Shown one piece after another: positions 12,122 to 24,395 of a stretch of DNA of 64,000 nt. The notes beneath the pieces are model-generated. The model had not been told where the DNA came from. It saw only the letters and a program-made list of their open reading frames with translations, and made no database searches. The stretch is taken from contig CM038466.1 of assembly GCA_021464415.1 (NCBI GenBank), positions 31,526,833-31,590,832 of the forward strand, written 5' to 3'. Source of the DNA: Lonicera japonica (Eukaryota; Streptophyta; Magnoliopsida; Dipsacales; Caprifoliaceae). Both the position numbers and the translations under genes were made by a program. Numbering within the stretch: position 1 is the stretch's first letter; every line of letters begins with the position of its first letter.

Positions 12122-12474
12122 TTTGGCAATTCAAAAATGCGATAAAGCTTCATGACGGTTGAGTTTTGTCTTGGCTTTATTGTATAACACTATATTATCG
12201 CGTGTGCAACTTGCATACATTTAATTTGAGAAGAATAATTATCAAAAAATATAATTGGCCGCCGGTTAGATGTATATGTATATATGTGAAAAATAAATTG
12301 TTAGGGGCAAAATTAGAAATAAAAAGTATGACGCTGTCTATTAAAATTGCACATAAAGAGATTTTTTTCATAAAAGTGATACATTTGCTTGGAGTACTAT
12401 GTTGATTATTATTTGAAATCTGAGTATTGAATGCATTGCCGATCTATTTCAATAAAAATCATTAGGGATTATCG
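12122..12474. repeat. 353-bp direct repeat, left copy, flanking the viral cluster
   Basis: This stretch recurs at 26121-26473, 13,999 bp away in the same orientation, with one difference noticed (12426 t versus 26425 c region). Viral sequence begins immediately after its last bases (ATCG) and ends immediately before the right copy. It is host DNA: the sequence to its left and the sequence right of the second copy are unrelated to each other. It contains no convincing gene. Confidence 0.93.
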
Positions 12475-12503
12475 ATACCAAATTAATATAAGGATCGAAT
12501 GAA
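12475..12503 (-). other. 29-nt viral terminal fragment at the host junction
   Basis: These 29 nt match the viral sequence around the primer-binding site (compare 14989-15017). They join host DNA on the left and coat-protein sequence on the right (from about 12504, equivalent to about 20192). The internally deleted genome therefore still keeps its terminal few bases. Confidence 0.8.
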
Positions 12504-14837
12504 ATGTTGTACAATAGCAGTGATAAGAGAATAAACAGCATTTTCTTCAGCTTTAGGCTGAACCTGGGTAATATCCTGACCTTGTTCATTTTTAGTAGTG
12601 ACATTAATATTAACTATTTTTACAGAATTTTTAATCTCATTTCTCTGACTATCAGTCAGAACGTTATCCCACCAACCTCTTAATTGTCCTGAGAAACCAG
12701 CAATCATAAATTCAGCAACACTTTTGTCGCTACTACCACTAGCTTTGCAAGCAGTACCATACATAGTCATCCGGTATAATTGAGTTAATATTTGATATTC
12801 GGACATACCATCAATATACCATTCGTATATAGTTTTAGCACTAAAATTAACTGTAGGATTAAAAATAGCTTCTTCCTCAAATAGCATATCTTGAGGGGTA
12901 GGACGTTGGTAATAAATCTTAGTAGGAGCCATTTGGGTAGCCACATGTGTTTTACCAAAAGTTATTTTATTAAGATCTCCTTCCATGGCTAATAACTCGT
13001 TTTTAAAATGAGTAATATCGGAAAATTCAGTCTCATAATCAGAGACATCTTCAGTTTGGGTAATATGGAGTATCTGTTTTCCATTAAATAAACGAAGTTT
13101 TTCTAATTTTTCAGTAAGAGCATCAACAATTTCTTTATTTTTGTCAGCAGTTTTAAACTTTTCGGTGATTTCTATAACAGGTTTAATATAAGAGGTTTCT
13201 ACCTTAGGTTTTTCTAAAATAGAAATTTGTTTCTTTTCTTCTAAGGTTTGAACCTTCTCTAATGTTTCCTCAATACGAGTTAATTGACTCGCCATGGTTT
13301 GTATATGTAAATTAGTATAATTGTTCTGTTTAATGACTTTATTAAGGTCATCAGGGCCTACATGAGGCGAAACTAACCTAATATTAGAGGTGAAAGCATT
13401 AGTTTCTAAAACCTGATTTTCTCCTACCTCTATTTTTAATGCTTCAGTAGGAGGATAAAGAGACTGGACCATATTTTCAGAGGCTGTTTTCCAGGTTTTA
13501 TAAAAGCTATCAATAGTACAAATAGTAGGATAATCACCTTCATAATTACCATAAAACCAAGTGACAAAAGGAATAACTTCCTCATTTTCGTCAATATGTT
13601 CATAAAATTTATTTTTAAAAATTAATTTTTGTTCATCAGAAAATTCAGCAAAAAACCATTTTCTAAAATCAGAATATTTTTCTTGCATAAATTCAGTATT
13701 ACAATCTGTTCTTTGATAAGAAACTTCACTTTTAGTAATCGTCATAATTTGTTTCATAGCAAAACCTAATTCTGACATAGTATCAGGTTCATTTTTTGAG
13801 GGTGGTTTAGAACAAACGCCATGAGGAATATTTTGCTGAGAGTTAATAACTCCCTCGAATTGTAACTCACCATCTTTAGTGCCAGAAACTCCTGCTTCTA
13901 AGGGATTTCTAGAAATAGGAATACTAGAGCTAATAGTAGGGGCCCATGTATAAAATCTTTGGCTTTCAGAATGAGAAGCCGAAGATGGTCTTTTGGATGA
14001 GGTAGATAACCTAGTAGTCTTATTATTATCAAATCTAACAATAACATCTCCATCATCAAATTGAAGAATTTTCTCAATTTTTTTATTTTCAACAGGGGTT
14101 GGTGGAGCTGCAGCCTCCAGAAGCCATTGTTCAGGTAATTCAATTTCATTCCATTTAATAGTTTTAGGCACGGCTATATCAGATTTTAATAAATTAGTCT
14201 CAATAAGTGTAGTTTTTCCCTTAGGATCATATCTTTTAGCATTTGGGCTAAGGGTATTCATAACTTTATAATGGACTCTATAAGTGACATTTAAAGGTCC
14301 AGTACCTTCTTTTAAATCATAACCACTCATTTGAATGTTTAATGTTAAAACATCTAATAAATTTTTATCAGATAAAGATACAGAATAATCAGGGAAGCAG
14401 TTAAAATAAACTGGACCATCACATAAACTAGTCTGGATTATTCCCAATAAGGAATCTTTAAATTTATTATGTCTACAATCACGTAAAGCAATTAATAAAG
14501 AGGTATTTAAACCTAGAGAAGTTAATGGTTTAATAGCCACTTGAATAAGACCAATATGCATATACTTATATTTATCTTTATAACACAAGATTTCATCTTC
14601 ATGTAACAACTGCATATGATCAAGATTATTACCGACAGGAATAGTCTATTCAATAGTTTTAATAGACATAGAAGAAATAAAATCAAACATTCCAGAATTA
14701 TAAATTTTGTTTGGTTTAACCATAGGTAAATGCCAGTTTAATAATTTATTTTCTATATTAGAAAATTCAACATCATCAGTGTTCTTTATAAAAGAACTAG
14801 GTACATATTTTGAACGCGAAATAGATCTGCTAAACAT
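12483..14837 (-). pseudogene. Florendovirus ORF1, movement and coat protein part, internally deleted copy
   Basis: Reading leftwards from the ATG at 14837, the frame covers the caulimovirid movement-protein domain (about 14600-13900) and, after a Ser/Thr-rich linker, a coiled, Lys/Glu-rich region and the coat-protein-like domain (about 12900-12510, including RGWWDNVL). An in-frame TAG at 14646-14648 breaks the movement protein; the corresponding codon in the other copy is open. At about 12504 the sequence jumps from coat protein to the extreme end of the viral genome, deleting roughly 5.2 kb (zinc knuckle, protease, RT, RNase H, ORF2 and most of the intergenic region). It is non-functional. 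Apart from the one stop, the frame is open for more than 700 codons, so decay is modest. Confidence 0.85.
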
Positions 14838-14978
14838 TTCAAGAGAAAATTTAATAAACAGAAACAATAAAATTAGCACGCCTGTCAACGATTTACGCAA
14901 ACACAAATACCCAATCAAGCATTACCTTTACTGTAAGGGTTAGGGCTGCAACGCGATTTAAGTGACGTCCTATTAATT

Positions 14979-14995
14979 CCTGCCTCTGATACCAA
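14979..14995 (-). promoter_or_regulatory. Viral initiator-tRNA-Met primer-binding site
   Basis: On the minus strand the sequence reads TTGGTATCAGAGGCAGG. Caulimovirids prime minus-strand DNA synthesis with initiator tRNA-Met at TGGTATCAGAGC, so 11 of 12 core bases agree. It lies about 140 bp before the ORF1 ATG of the deleted genome, at the border between the two tandem genomes, and defines the conventional genome origin. Confidence 0.85.
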
Positions 14996-15004
14996 ATTAA
15001 TATA

Positions 15005-15087
15005 AGGATCGAATGAAGAACAGAACTTTCAAGTTTATTGATAACACAAACTTTAATACAAAGAAAGAAAAGAAAAGAGAAACAGCG

Positions 15088-15141
<54 letters not shown>

Positions 15142-15417
15142 AAGGAAAAAAGAAGACCCATCTCTAAGACACACACATTTGTCTTAAATAGAGAGAAAAA
15201 GTAAAAGCAAATAGTAAAATACACAGTAAAAGCAAACAGTGTGTACAGTAAAAAGCAAACAGTAACATTTAAATAATTACAAACAGTGTTTTTAAACAGT
15301 AATGAGCAATAATTAATTGCTGACTCTTGGTTGCGTGTGCTTCAGGATTGCAGTCGTTCGGCCAAGAATCCTCTACTTTAATAAAGCTGTTGGGTACCAT
15401 AATTATTTCTTGATATT
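15005..15417 (-). promoter_or_regulatory. Viral intergenic region of the minus-strand genome
   Basis: This is the non-coding region between the ORF2 stop and the primer-binding site. On the minus strand it carries tandem words of the type ACTGTTTGCTTTTACTGT, a TATA-like CTATTTAAG (about 15184-15192), then a CT-rich leader that has become a long (CT)n microsatellite (about 15089-15138), and AATAAA shortly before the end. The layout of TATA, leader and polyadenylation signal fits the single pregenomic-RNA promoter of caulimovirids. The plus-strand copy at 25739-26121 has the same parts with a shorter microsatellite. Confidence 0.65.
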
Positions 15418-17068
15418 TTACTCCACTTGATTTTTTCCTTTGTCTTGTTTGGCAGGTGGAGTTGTTGAGTCCTCATATAGACTAGAGAGCCATCTTCCCA
15501 TATGTGTTGTCATGTCTTCATTGGGCTCAGCAAAATCATCATCATCAATATTAACCAGTTGATTACTCGGTTCAGATTTTACTTCAGACTTGGAGTCTGG
15601 GGAAACTGACATAAAATCTTCATCCATATCCAGTTGAGAGGCTAAGGGTCCGTTCGGTAGCGTTTTTAGAGACCCGTTTTTGTTTTTTGAGTTCAAAAAC
15701 GGATAAAAAATGCGTTCGGTGGGATATTGATAAAAACACGGAATACGTTTTCGGAAAACGAATTCAAGTTTAAAGCATAAAACGCAAAAACGCCAAAATG
15801 ATGTTTTCACCATTTTCAGTCTTGTAATCTTCATTTTCACTGTTTTCGTTCTCGGAAAATGTTTTCACTATTTTCGTTCTCGAAAAATTCATTTTCTCAT
15901 TTTCATTTTCTAAAAACATTCTCCAAAAACGTTACCGAACGGGCTCTAAATTTTGAAGGATCTTAGCTTTAAGCTCTTTTATAGGAGTGTTTGGAAATTT
16001 CTCTTTAAGAGAAGCCAGAGAGGGAGTTTTAAACTCAGATTTTTCAATAACTTACTTCTTTAAGAAAGCATCATCATCCGCAGATTTTTTATTGAACTCA
16101 AGAAATTCAAATAAGTCTTTTTTAATTTGAACTATAAGATCCGTGGTGTCAAACTTTTGCCACCATTTATAATAGTAGTAACGGACTAATAAATATAAAC
16201 CATTACTTCGAGTGGTAGTGTTATAGTTCCACTGAAATATCCATGGAATGTGATATTTAGTAAAGAAGTGTAATAATTCAAAATTTGAAATAGGATGTTG
16301 CTCCTTAATAAGAAGCCTGGGATGGTTTTTGCTATAAGCAATAAATAATTCATATAAATTATTTGGGAGAATATCCTCTTCGGGGCCATTTAATATAAAC
16401 CACTGAAAGAACCAGTAAGGAAGAGATTCTAAATAAGAATCATCGCATTTAATGCTGTCAATACGGAAAAACCAAGTATGGGAATTGTACTGGTTCTGAT
16501 ACAGAAAAGCCTTTTTCCAGGCGTCAATATAGTCCCAATAATTATAAGTACGGGGATCAGTTCTATTATCTGAATAATTAGTCCTTAACATTTGTTCTTT
16601 ATTGGGATTTAATCCCCATTCTTCAATACTAATAACTCATTTAATAAAGGCTTTGCTGAAGGCAATTTCTGGGTTAAATGATCCCACATTTCTGTTCATA
16701 TGTGTGAATACTACACTCTCAGTATCTTTCAAAATAGCTTCATAATATTCTCTTGTCTTTCCACTGATAAGAGGAAATTCTAATTTATTTTCGAAATACC
16801 TTTGGGCAATAGTCCCAGGATTCATTGCATATCTTTGATCACCCTTCTGTAAATAAAGAACAAAATATTGTTGTGACTTTTTTAAAGCCACCTGTGTTTC
16901 CTCTTTAAGAGCCTCTTTGAATGTCCCAGGGGACGGAGGTTTAACCTGAGAAGTAGAAGGTTGGGATTTAATCCCAGATGAACCAATATTTCGAGCAGGA
17001 GACCGAGGAGGGCCTCCTCTACCTCTTTGTCCTCTATAAGAAGAAGAGGAACCTGGCGGTCTACTCAT
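15418..17068 (-). pseudogene. Florendovirus ORF2 (unknown function), broken and MITE-interrupted
   Basis: This is the second viral ORF, starting with the ATG at 17068 that overlaps the ORF1 stop as ATGA. The N-terminus is Gly/Ser/Arg/Pro-rich, followed by a conserved globular part rich in Trp and Tyr (WFFRID, WFFQWF, WIFQW) and an acidic tail ending in KGKNQVE. Breaks: a TGA at 16637-16639, a TAA at 16052-16054, and a 301-bp MITE at 15646-15946. Without the MITE its length agrees with the 448 codons of the plus-strand copy. No function is known for ORF2 of this virus group and I see no catalytic motif. Confidence 0.85.
15646..15946. mobile_element. Tourist-like MITE inserted in viral ORF2, TSD TAA
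   Basis: This 301-bp insertion has inverted ends (left GGGTCCGTTCGGTAGCG; right complement GAGCCCGTTCGGTAACG) and TAA on both sides (15643-15645, 15947-15949). The matching position in the plus-strand viral copy (TTA at 25511-25513) is an empty site, which proves both the boundaries and insertion after the copies existed. Its interior is rich in CGTTTTC/GAAAACG words. It has no coding capacity. Confidence 0.9.
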
Positions 17069-20000
17069 GAGACCTTACCCTGCAAAAATTCTCTAGTTAG
17101 GAAATCAGGAAGAGAATTTAATTCTCCTTTTATAAATTCTATCTTGAAATCAAATACTGATAATATTGCTTGCCATCTAGCAAATATTTGTTTTGAAGTA
17201 ATATTTTTTACATCCTTTTCAAGCACATCTTTGGCTGCTTGACAATCAATACGTAATAAAAATTCTTGATTTAATAAATCTTCTTGGAAATCAGAATTAC
17301 ATTCAACAACAGATAAAATTTCTTTTTTAATAGTAGAATAATTTTTCTGAGCATCATTCCATTTTCCTGAAGTAAATCTAGATAAGATATTTTTATCAGA
17401 GTTTTCAAATTTCTGTTTAAGAATGCCACCAAAACCAATATCTGAAGCATCTGTTTCAACAATTTTAAAAGAATAGGGTGAAATAAGGGCTAAGCAAGGA
17501 AGTTGTTTAACTTTTGATTTAATAATTTTTACAGCTTTAGTATGTCTGTCAGACCAAGGAGGAGGGTTTTTTCTTAGTCTCTCATACAAAGGAATACAAT
17601 CTGTAGCCAGATTCTGGTAATAATCGCGAATATAATTTAAAGATCCTAAAAATCTTTGTAACTGAGTTTTATCTCTAATTTCATTAGGGAATTTGTCAGC
17701 AAATTCAATAGCCCTATTAATGAGAATAATATTCCCTTTAGTAATTTCATGGCCTAAGAATCTTATTTTAGTTTGGAAAATACTCATCTTTTTTGCAGAC
17801 ACAACTAAACCAGCATTTTTTTATAATTTTTATAAAAATCTGAATGTGCTTAATATGTTGGTCAATAGTATTGGAGAAGATAAGAATATCATCAATATAA
17901 ACAATAGAAAAAGTACTGTAAGGAGTAAAAATATCATTCATAATATTTTGAAACTCTGAAGGGGCATTTTTTAATCCGAATGGCATGACATTCCACTCAT
18001 AATGTCCAAACGGGACTGTAAAAGCAGTTTTATATTTATCAACTTCAGCAATTTGAATTTCCCAATAACCAGATTTTAAATCAAATTTTGAAAATATAAC
18101 AGCAGCTTGTAGGCGAGCAAATAAATCTTTTTTATTAGGAAGAGGATATCTTATCCATTTTAAAACTTTATTTAAAGGTTTATAATTAATGACTAACCTA
18201 GGTGCACCTCTCTCAATTTCAGAAGCCTTATTAACATAGAAGACTGTACAACTCCAAGGAGAATAACTCTTCCTAATGAGATCTTTCTCTATAAGAGAAG
18301 AAATTTCAATTTTGCAGTACTCTAATAAAACAGAATTCATTTGGGCTGGCCTAGCCTTAGTAGAAATATTTTTCTCATCAAAGTCCTCCTCATAAGGAAG
18401 GGGAACAATATATTTCTTTCTTTCCCAAAAAGCAGTAGGAATATCACTACAAATTTCTCGAATAATTCTTTCTTGTAGATTTTTAATAGAAAGCTTTGCT
18501 TTAGGATTATTAATTTGGAGATTTATATTCATGATTTTAATGTCTTCCTGTAAATATTCTAAATGTTTTTCTTTAAACACAAGTTTATCTTTAACCTCGT
18601 TAATTTCCTTAATACGAGGTTTAGTAATAAATTTAAATAAAATTTCTCTATTGTCAAATTGTGTGACTAGTCCTCTTTCATCTTTAGTAAAAGGTTCTAT
18701 AAGATTTAGAAAAGGAGTACCTAATATAATACGTTGAGATAGATTTTTAATTAGGATAAAAGTACTTTTTATGCACATACCATCATTGCAAACATAAGCA
18801 TTGGATAATTTAAAATTGATTTTGAGCTTATTTCCTCCCGCACTAGTCATAGATTCTGAAGTTTTCTCAAAATATTTAGTAGGGACTAAACCTTCCCTAA
18901 TACAATTCATATCAGCCCCTGTATTAAGAAGGGCTATGTCTTTGAGGATAAAATCTTTATCTACAACAATAGTAATATTTATATACCATTTCTGAACAAT
19001 AACCTGATCTATAAGATTAAGAAAATTGTCACTAGTATTAAGAACTATAGTCTGAGAAGAACTTTCAGTAACAGTAGGAGATTTTTCCAAAATAGAGAGA
19101 CGAAGTTTGATATCTCTAACCTCAGTTTTTAAACTATTAATTTCTGTTTTTAGATCCGAAATAGTAACCTCTTTCTCCGGAGTTTTATAAAAACTTTCAA
19201 GGATATTATGTAAAGAATATGGTTCTGTACTAGGTAATATACTTTTCTCAGTTTTAAACGTAGTTAAATATTGTTCTATAAGTTTACGTTTAACATTAGT
19301 GTCCCCAACTTGATCTATAAGATTTAAGATAGACTGTTCTTCTTTAGTTAAAATATTAATACTAAGACCATTAGTTTCTAGTATAGCCTTATAATAATCA
19401 GTCTGTGATTTGCACTTACAATCAGAATCAGACTCCGAATTATTGGTCAAAGCGCCAGAAGGGGATTCAGAATTAATGTTATTAGCCTCTTCTTCTTCAT
19501 TTTCTTCCTCATCATCACTAGGGTTCAATAAAACCGCCATTAGTTGCCTTTTAAGGCCTTCATCAGCTATTTCACTAAGCTTTTGCTTAGTCCAACACTT
19601 ATTAGCATAGTGGCCAGCCTTACCACATTTTCTACAAATAATTTGACTCATATTAGGCTTTTTATTTGGCCCAGGCTTCCTATGAGGAGTCCTAGATGTG
19701 GAAGGTTGAGGGGCTTTCTTATGTGATTTTTTACGCCTTTTATGGTGTTTTCTAGTTCTATTAGAACTATCAGTAGTTTTCTTAATCCTAGAATAAGGAA
19801 TACTCATATCATAAGCAAACTGATCACAAAATTCTCCTATTTCTTTACGACCAGTTAAATTCTGAGCTTTAAGTTGAGCTTTAAGGTTAATATCATTGCA
19901 TAGTGATAAACCTTCAGCAATACATTCACTAATGAGATAACCATAAGTATAATCCTTATAAGGAATGGAAGTACCCCCATGTTTTTTACTAATACGATCT

Positions 20001-22531
20001 TTGACCTTTTGAGCAAATAAAGTAGGAAGACCTGCTATGAATTTTTCTTTTCAAAAATCTGCATTAGCATCTTCTCTTGTCATAACTTTGGATAGGAATA
20101 CATCCTTATACCACCTAAAATGGGTTAAAGTAGGGCACTTTAAGTTGATAAGTAAATCCTTACTTCTATCTAATATAGTAGGGTGAGGACCAATAAAATG
20201 TTGTACAATAGCAGTGAGAAGAGAATAAACATCATTTTCTTCAGCTTTAGGCTGAACCTGGGTAATATCCTGACCTTGTTTATTTTTAGTAGTAACATTA
20301 ATATTAACTATTTTTACAGAGTTTTTAATCTCATTTCTCTGACTATCAGTCAGAACGTTATCCCACCAACCTCTTAATTGTCCTGAGAAACCAGCAATCA
20401 TAAATTCAGCAACACTTTTGTCGCTACTACCACTAGCTTTGCAAGCAGTACCATACATAGTCATCCGGTATAATTGAGTTAATATTTGATATTCGGACAT
20501 ACCATTAATATACCATTCGTATATAGTTTTAGCACTAAAATTAACTGTAGGATTAAAAATAGCTTCTTCCTCAAATAGCATATCTTGAGGGGTAGGACAT
20601 TGGTAATAAGTCCTAGTAGGAGCCATTTGGGTAGCCACATGGGTTTTACCAAAAGTTATTTTATTAAGATCTCCTTCCATGGCTAATAACTCATTTTTAA
20701 AATGAGTAATATCGAAAAATCCAGTCTCATAATCAGAGACATCCTCAGTTTGGGTAATAGGGAGTATCTGTTTTCCATTAAATAAACGAAGTTTTTCTAA
20801 TTTTTCAGTAAGGGCATCAACAATTTCTTTATTTTTGTCAGCAGTTTTAAACTTTTCGGTGATTTCTATAACAGGTTTAATATAAGAGGTTTCTACCTTA
20901 GGTTTTTCTAAAATAGAAATTTGTTTCTTTTCTTCTAAGGTTTGAACCTTCTCTAATGTTTCCTCAATACGAGTTAATTGACTCGCCATGGTTTGTATAT
21001 GTAAATTAGTATAATTGTTCTGCTTAATGACTTTATTAAGGTCATCAGGGCCTACATGAGGCGAAACTAACCTAATATTAGAGGTGAAAGCATTAGTTTC
21101 TAAAACCTAATTTTCTCCTACCTCTATTTTTAATGCTTCAGTAGGAGGATAAAGAGACTGGACTATATTTCCAGAGACTGTTTTCCAGGTTTTATAAAAG
21201 CTATCAATAGTACAAATGGTAGGATAATCACCTTCATAATTACCATAAAACCATGTGACAAAAGGAATAACTTCCTCATTTTCGTCAATATGTTCATAAA
21301 ATTTATTTTTAAAAATTAATTTTTGTTCATCAGAAAATTCAGCAAAAAATCATTTTCTAAAATCAGAATATTTTTGTTGCATAAATTCAATATTACAATC
21401 TGTTATTTGATAAGAAAGTTCACTTTCAGTGATCGTCATAATTTGTTTCATAGCAAAACCTAATTCTGACATAGTATCAGGTTCATTTTTTTAGGGTGGT
21501 TTAGAATAAACACCATGAGGAATATTTTGCTGAAAGTTAATAACTCCCTCGAATTGTAACTCACCATCTTTAGTGCCAGAAACTCCTGCTTCTAAGGGAT
21601 TTCTAGAAATAGGAATACTAGAGCTAATAGTAGGGGCCGGTGTATAAAATCTTTGGCTTTCAGAATGAGAAGCCGAAGATGGTCTTTTGGATGAGGTAGA
21701 TAACCTAGCAGTCTTATTATTATCAAATCTAACAATAACATCTCGATCATCAAATTGAAGAATTTCCTCAATTTTTTTATTTTCAACAGGGGTTGGTGGA
21801 GCTGCAGCCTCCAGAAGCCATTGTTCAGGTAATTCAATTTCATTCCATTTAATGGTTTTAGGCACGGCTATATCAGATTTTAATAAATTAGTCTCAATAA
21901 GTGTAGATTTTCCCTTAGGATCATATCTTTTAGCATTTGGGCTAAGGGTATTCATAACTTTATAATGGACTCTATAAGTGACATTTAAAGGTTCACTACC
22001 TTCTTTTAAATCATAACCACTCATTTGAATGTTTAATGTTAAAACATCTAATAAATTTTTATCAGATAAAGATACAGAATAATCAGGGAAGCAGTTAAAA
22101 TAAACTGGACCATCACATAAACTATTCTGGATTATTCCCAATAAGGAATCTTTAAATTTATTATGTCTACAATCACGTAAAGCAATTAATAAAGAGGTAT
22201 TTAAACCTAGAGAAGTTAATGGTTTAATAGCCACTTGAATAAGACCAATATGCATATACTTATATTTATCTTTATAACGCAAGATTTCATCTTCATGTAA
22301 CAACTGCATATGATCAAGATTATTACCGACAGGAATAGTCTGTTTAATAGTTTTAATAGACATAGAAGAAATAAAATCAAACATTCCAGAATTATAAATT
22401 TTGTTTGGTTTAACCATAGGTAAATGCCAGTTTAATAATTTATTTTCTATATTAGAAAATTCAACATCATCAGTGTTCTTTATAAAAGAACTTGGTACGT
22501 ATTTTGAACGCGAAATAGATCTGCTCAACAT
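17065..22531 (-). pseudogene. Florendovirus ORF1 polyprotein, near full length but broken
   Basis: The frame runs from an ATG at 22531 to a stop at 17065, about 1,820 codons. In order it contains the movement protein (22300-21700), a linker and coiled region, the coat protein (about 20600-20190, RGWWDNVL), a CCHC zinc knuckle (about 19640-19600, CRKCGKAGHYANKC), a pepsin-like retroviral protease (about 18950, LNTGADMN, with G in place of the usual S or T-G spacing), reverse transcriptase (YIDD near 17900) and RNase H (TDASDIGFGG near 17450). Breaks are stops at 21491-21493, 21350-21352, 21107-21109 and 20051-20053, and a one-base T-run expansion near 17815-17821 that shifts frame just after the RT active site. 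There is no integrase. It is clearly non-functional as it stands. Confidence 0.87.
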
Positions 22532-22627
22532 TTCAAGAGAAAATTTAATAAACAGAAACAATAAAATTAGCACGCCTGTCAACGATTTACGCAAACAAAA
22601 ATACCCAATCAAGCATTACCTTTGCTG

Positions 22628-24395
22628 AAATAAGCTCAAAATCAATTTTAAATTATCCAATGCTTATGTTTGCAATGATGGTATGTGCATAAAAAGTACT
22701 TTTATCCTAATTAAAAATCTGTCTCAACGTATTATATTAGGTACTCCTTTTCTAAATCTTATAGAACATTTTACTAAAGATGAAAGAGGACTAGTCACAC
22801 AATTTGACAATAGAGAAATTTTATTTAAATTTATTACTAAACCTCGTATTAAGGAAATTAATGAGGTTAAAGATAAACTTGTGTTTAAAGAAAAACATTT
22901 AGAATATTTACAGGAAGACATTAAAATCATGAATATAAATCTCCAAATTAATAATCCTAAAACAAAGCTTTCTATTAAAAATCTACAAGAAAGAATTATT
23001 CGAGAAATTTGTAGTGATATCCCTACTGCTTTTTGGGAAAGAAAGAAACATATTGTTCCCCTTCCTTATGAGGAGGACTTTGATGAGAAAAATATTTCTA
23101 CTAAGGTTAGGCCAGCCCAAATGAATTCTGTTTTATTAGAGTACTGCAAAACTGAAATTTCTTCTCTTATAGAGAAAGATCTCATTAGGAAGAGTTATTC
23201 TCCTTGGAGTTGTACAGCCTTCTATGTTAATAAGGCTTCTGAAATTGAGAGAGGTGCTCCTAGGTTAGTCATTAATTATAAACATTTAAATAAAGTTTTA
23301 AAATGGATAAGATATCATCTTCCTAATAAAAAAGATTTATTGGCTCGCCTACAAGCTGCTGTTATATTTTCAAAATTTGATTTAAAATATGGTTATTGGG
23401 AAATTCAAATTGCTGAAGTTGATAAATATAAAACTGCTTTTACAGTCCCGTTTGGACATTATGAGTGGAATGTCATGCCATTCGAATTAAAAAATGCCCC
23501 TTCAGAGTTTCAAAATATTATGAATGATATTTTTACTCCTTACAGTACTTTTTCTATTGTTTATATTGATGATATTCTTATTTTCTCCAATAGTATTGAC
23601 CAACATATTAAGCACATTCAGATTTTTATAAAAATTATAAAAAATGCTGGTTTAGTTGTGTCTGCAAAAAAGATGAGTATTTTCCAAACTAAAATAAGAT
23701 TCTTAGGCCATGAAATTACTAAAGGGAATATTATTCCCATTAATAGGGCTATTGAATTTGCTGACAAATTCCCTAATAAAATTAGAGATAAAACTCAGTT
23801 ACAAAGATTTTTAGGATCTTTAAATTATATTCGTGATTATTACCAGAATCTGGCTACAGATTGTATTCCTTTGTATGAGAGACTAAGAAAAAACCCTCCT
23901 CCTTGGTCTGACAGACATACTAAAGCTGTAAAAATTATTAAATCAAAAGTTAAACAACTTCCTTGCTTAGCCCTTATTTCACCCTATTCTTTTAAAATTG
24001 TTGAAACAGATGCTTCAGATATTGGTTTTGGTGGCATTCTTAAACAAAAATTTGAAAACTCTGATAAAGAAATCTTATCTAGATTTACTTCAGGAAAATG
24101 GAATGATGCTCAGAAAAATTATTCTACTATTAAAAAAGAAATTTTATCTGTTGTTGAATGTATTTCTGATTTCCAAGAAGATTTATTAAATCAAGAATTT
24201 TTATTACGTATTGATTGTCAAGCAGCCAAAGATGTGCTTGAAAAGGATGTAAAAAATATTGCTTCAAAACAAATATTTTCTAGATGGCAAGCAATATTAT
24301 CAGTATTTGATTTCAAGATAGAATTTATAAAAGGAGAATTAAATTCTCTTCCTGATTTCCTAACTAGAGAATTTTTGCAGGGTAAGGTCTCATGA
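22628..24395 (+). pseudogene. Florendovirus ORF1 3' part (protease-RT-RNase H), inverted copy
   Basis: The fragment begins within the protease domain at the inversion point (22627/22628) and stays open to the TGA at 24395, about 589 codons with no stop or frameshift. Visible parts are the end of the protease region, reverse transcriptase with VYIDDILIFS near 23555-23585, and RNase H with TDASD, KKEIL and RIDCQ acidic positions. It lacks a start codon at its 5' edge, the movement and coat regions and part of the protease, so it is a truncated gene copy even though its frame is intact. It is the inverted counterpart of 17065-18831. Confidence 0.87.

Noticed and set aside
12166..12405. 79-codon open frame, repeated exactly at 26165-26404
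   Set aside because: It is present twice only because it lies in the 353-bp direct repeat; there is no family resemblance, composition is AT-rich, and there is no sign of selection.
15013..15204. Arg/Glu repeat protein on the plus strand, and Ser/Leu repeats on the other strand
   Set aside because: These are translations of the (GA)n/(CT)n microsatellite in the viral leader.
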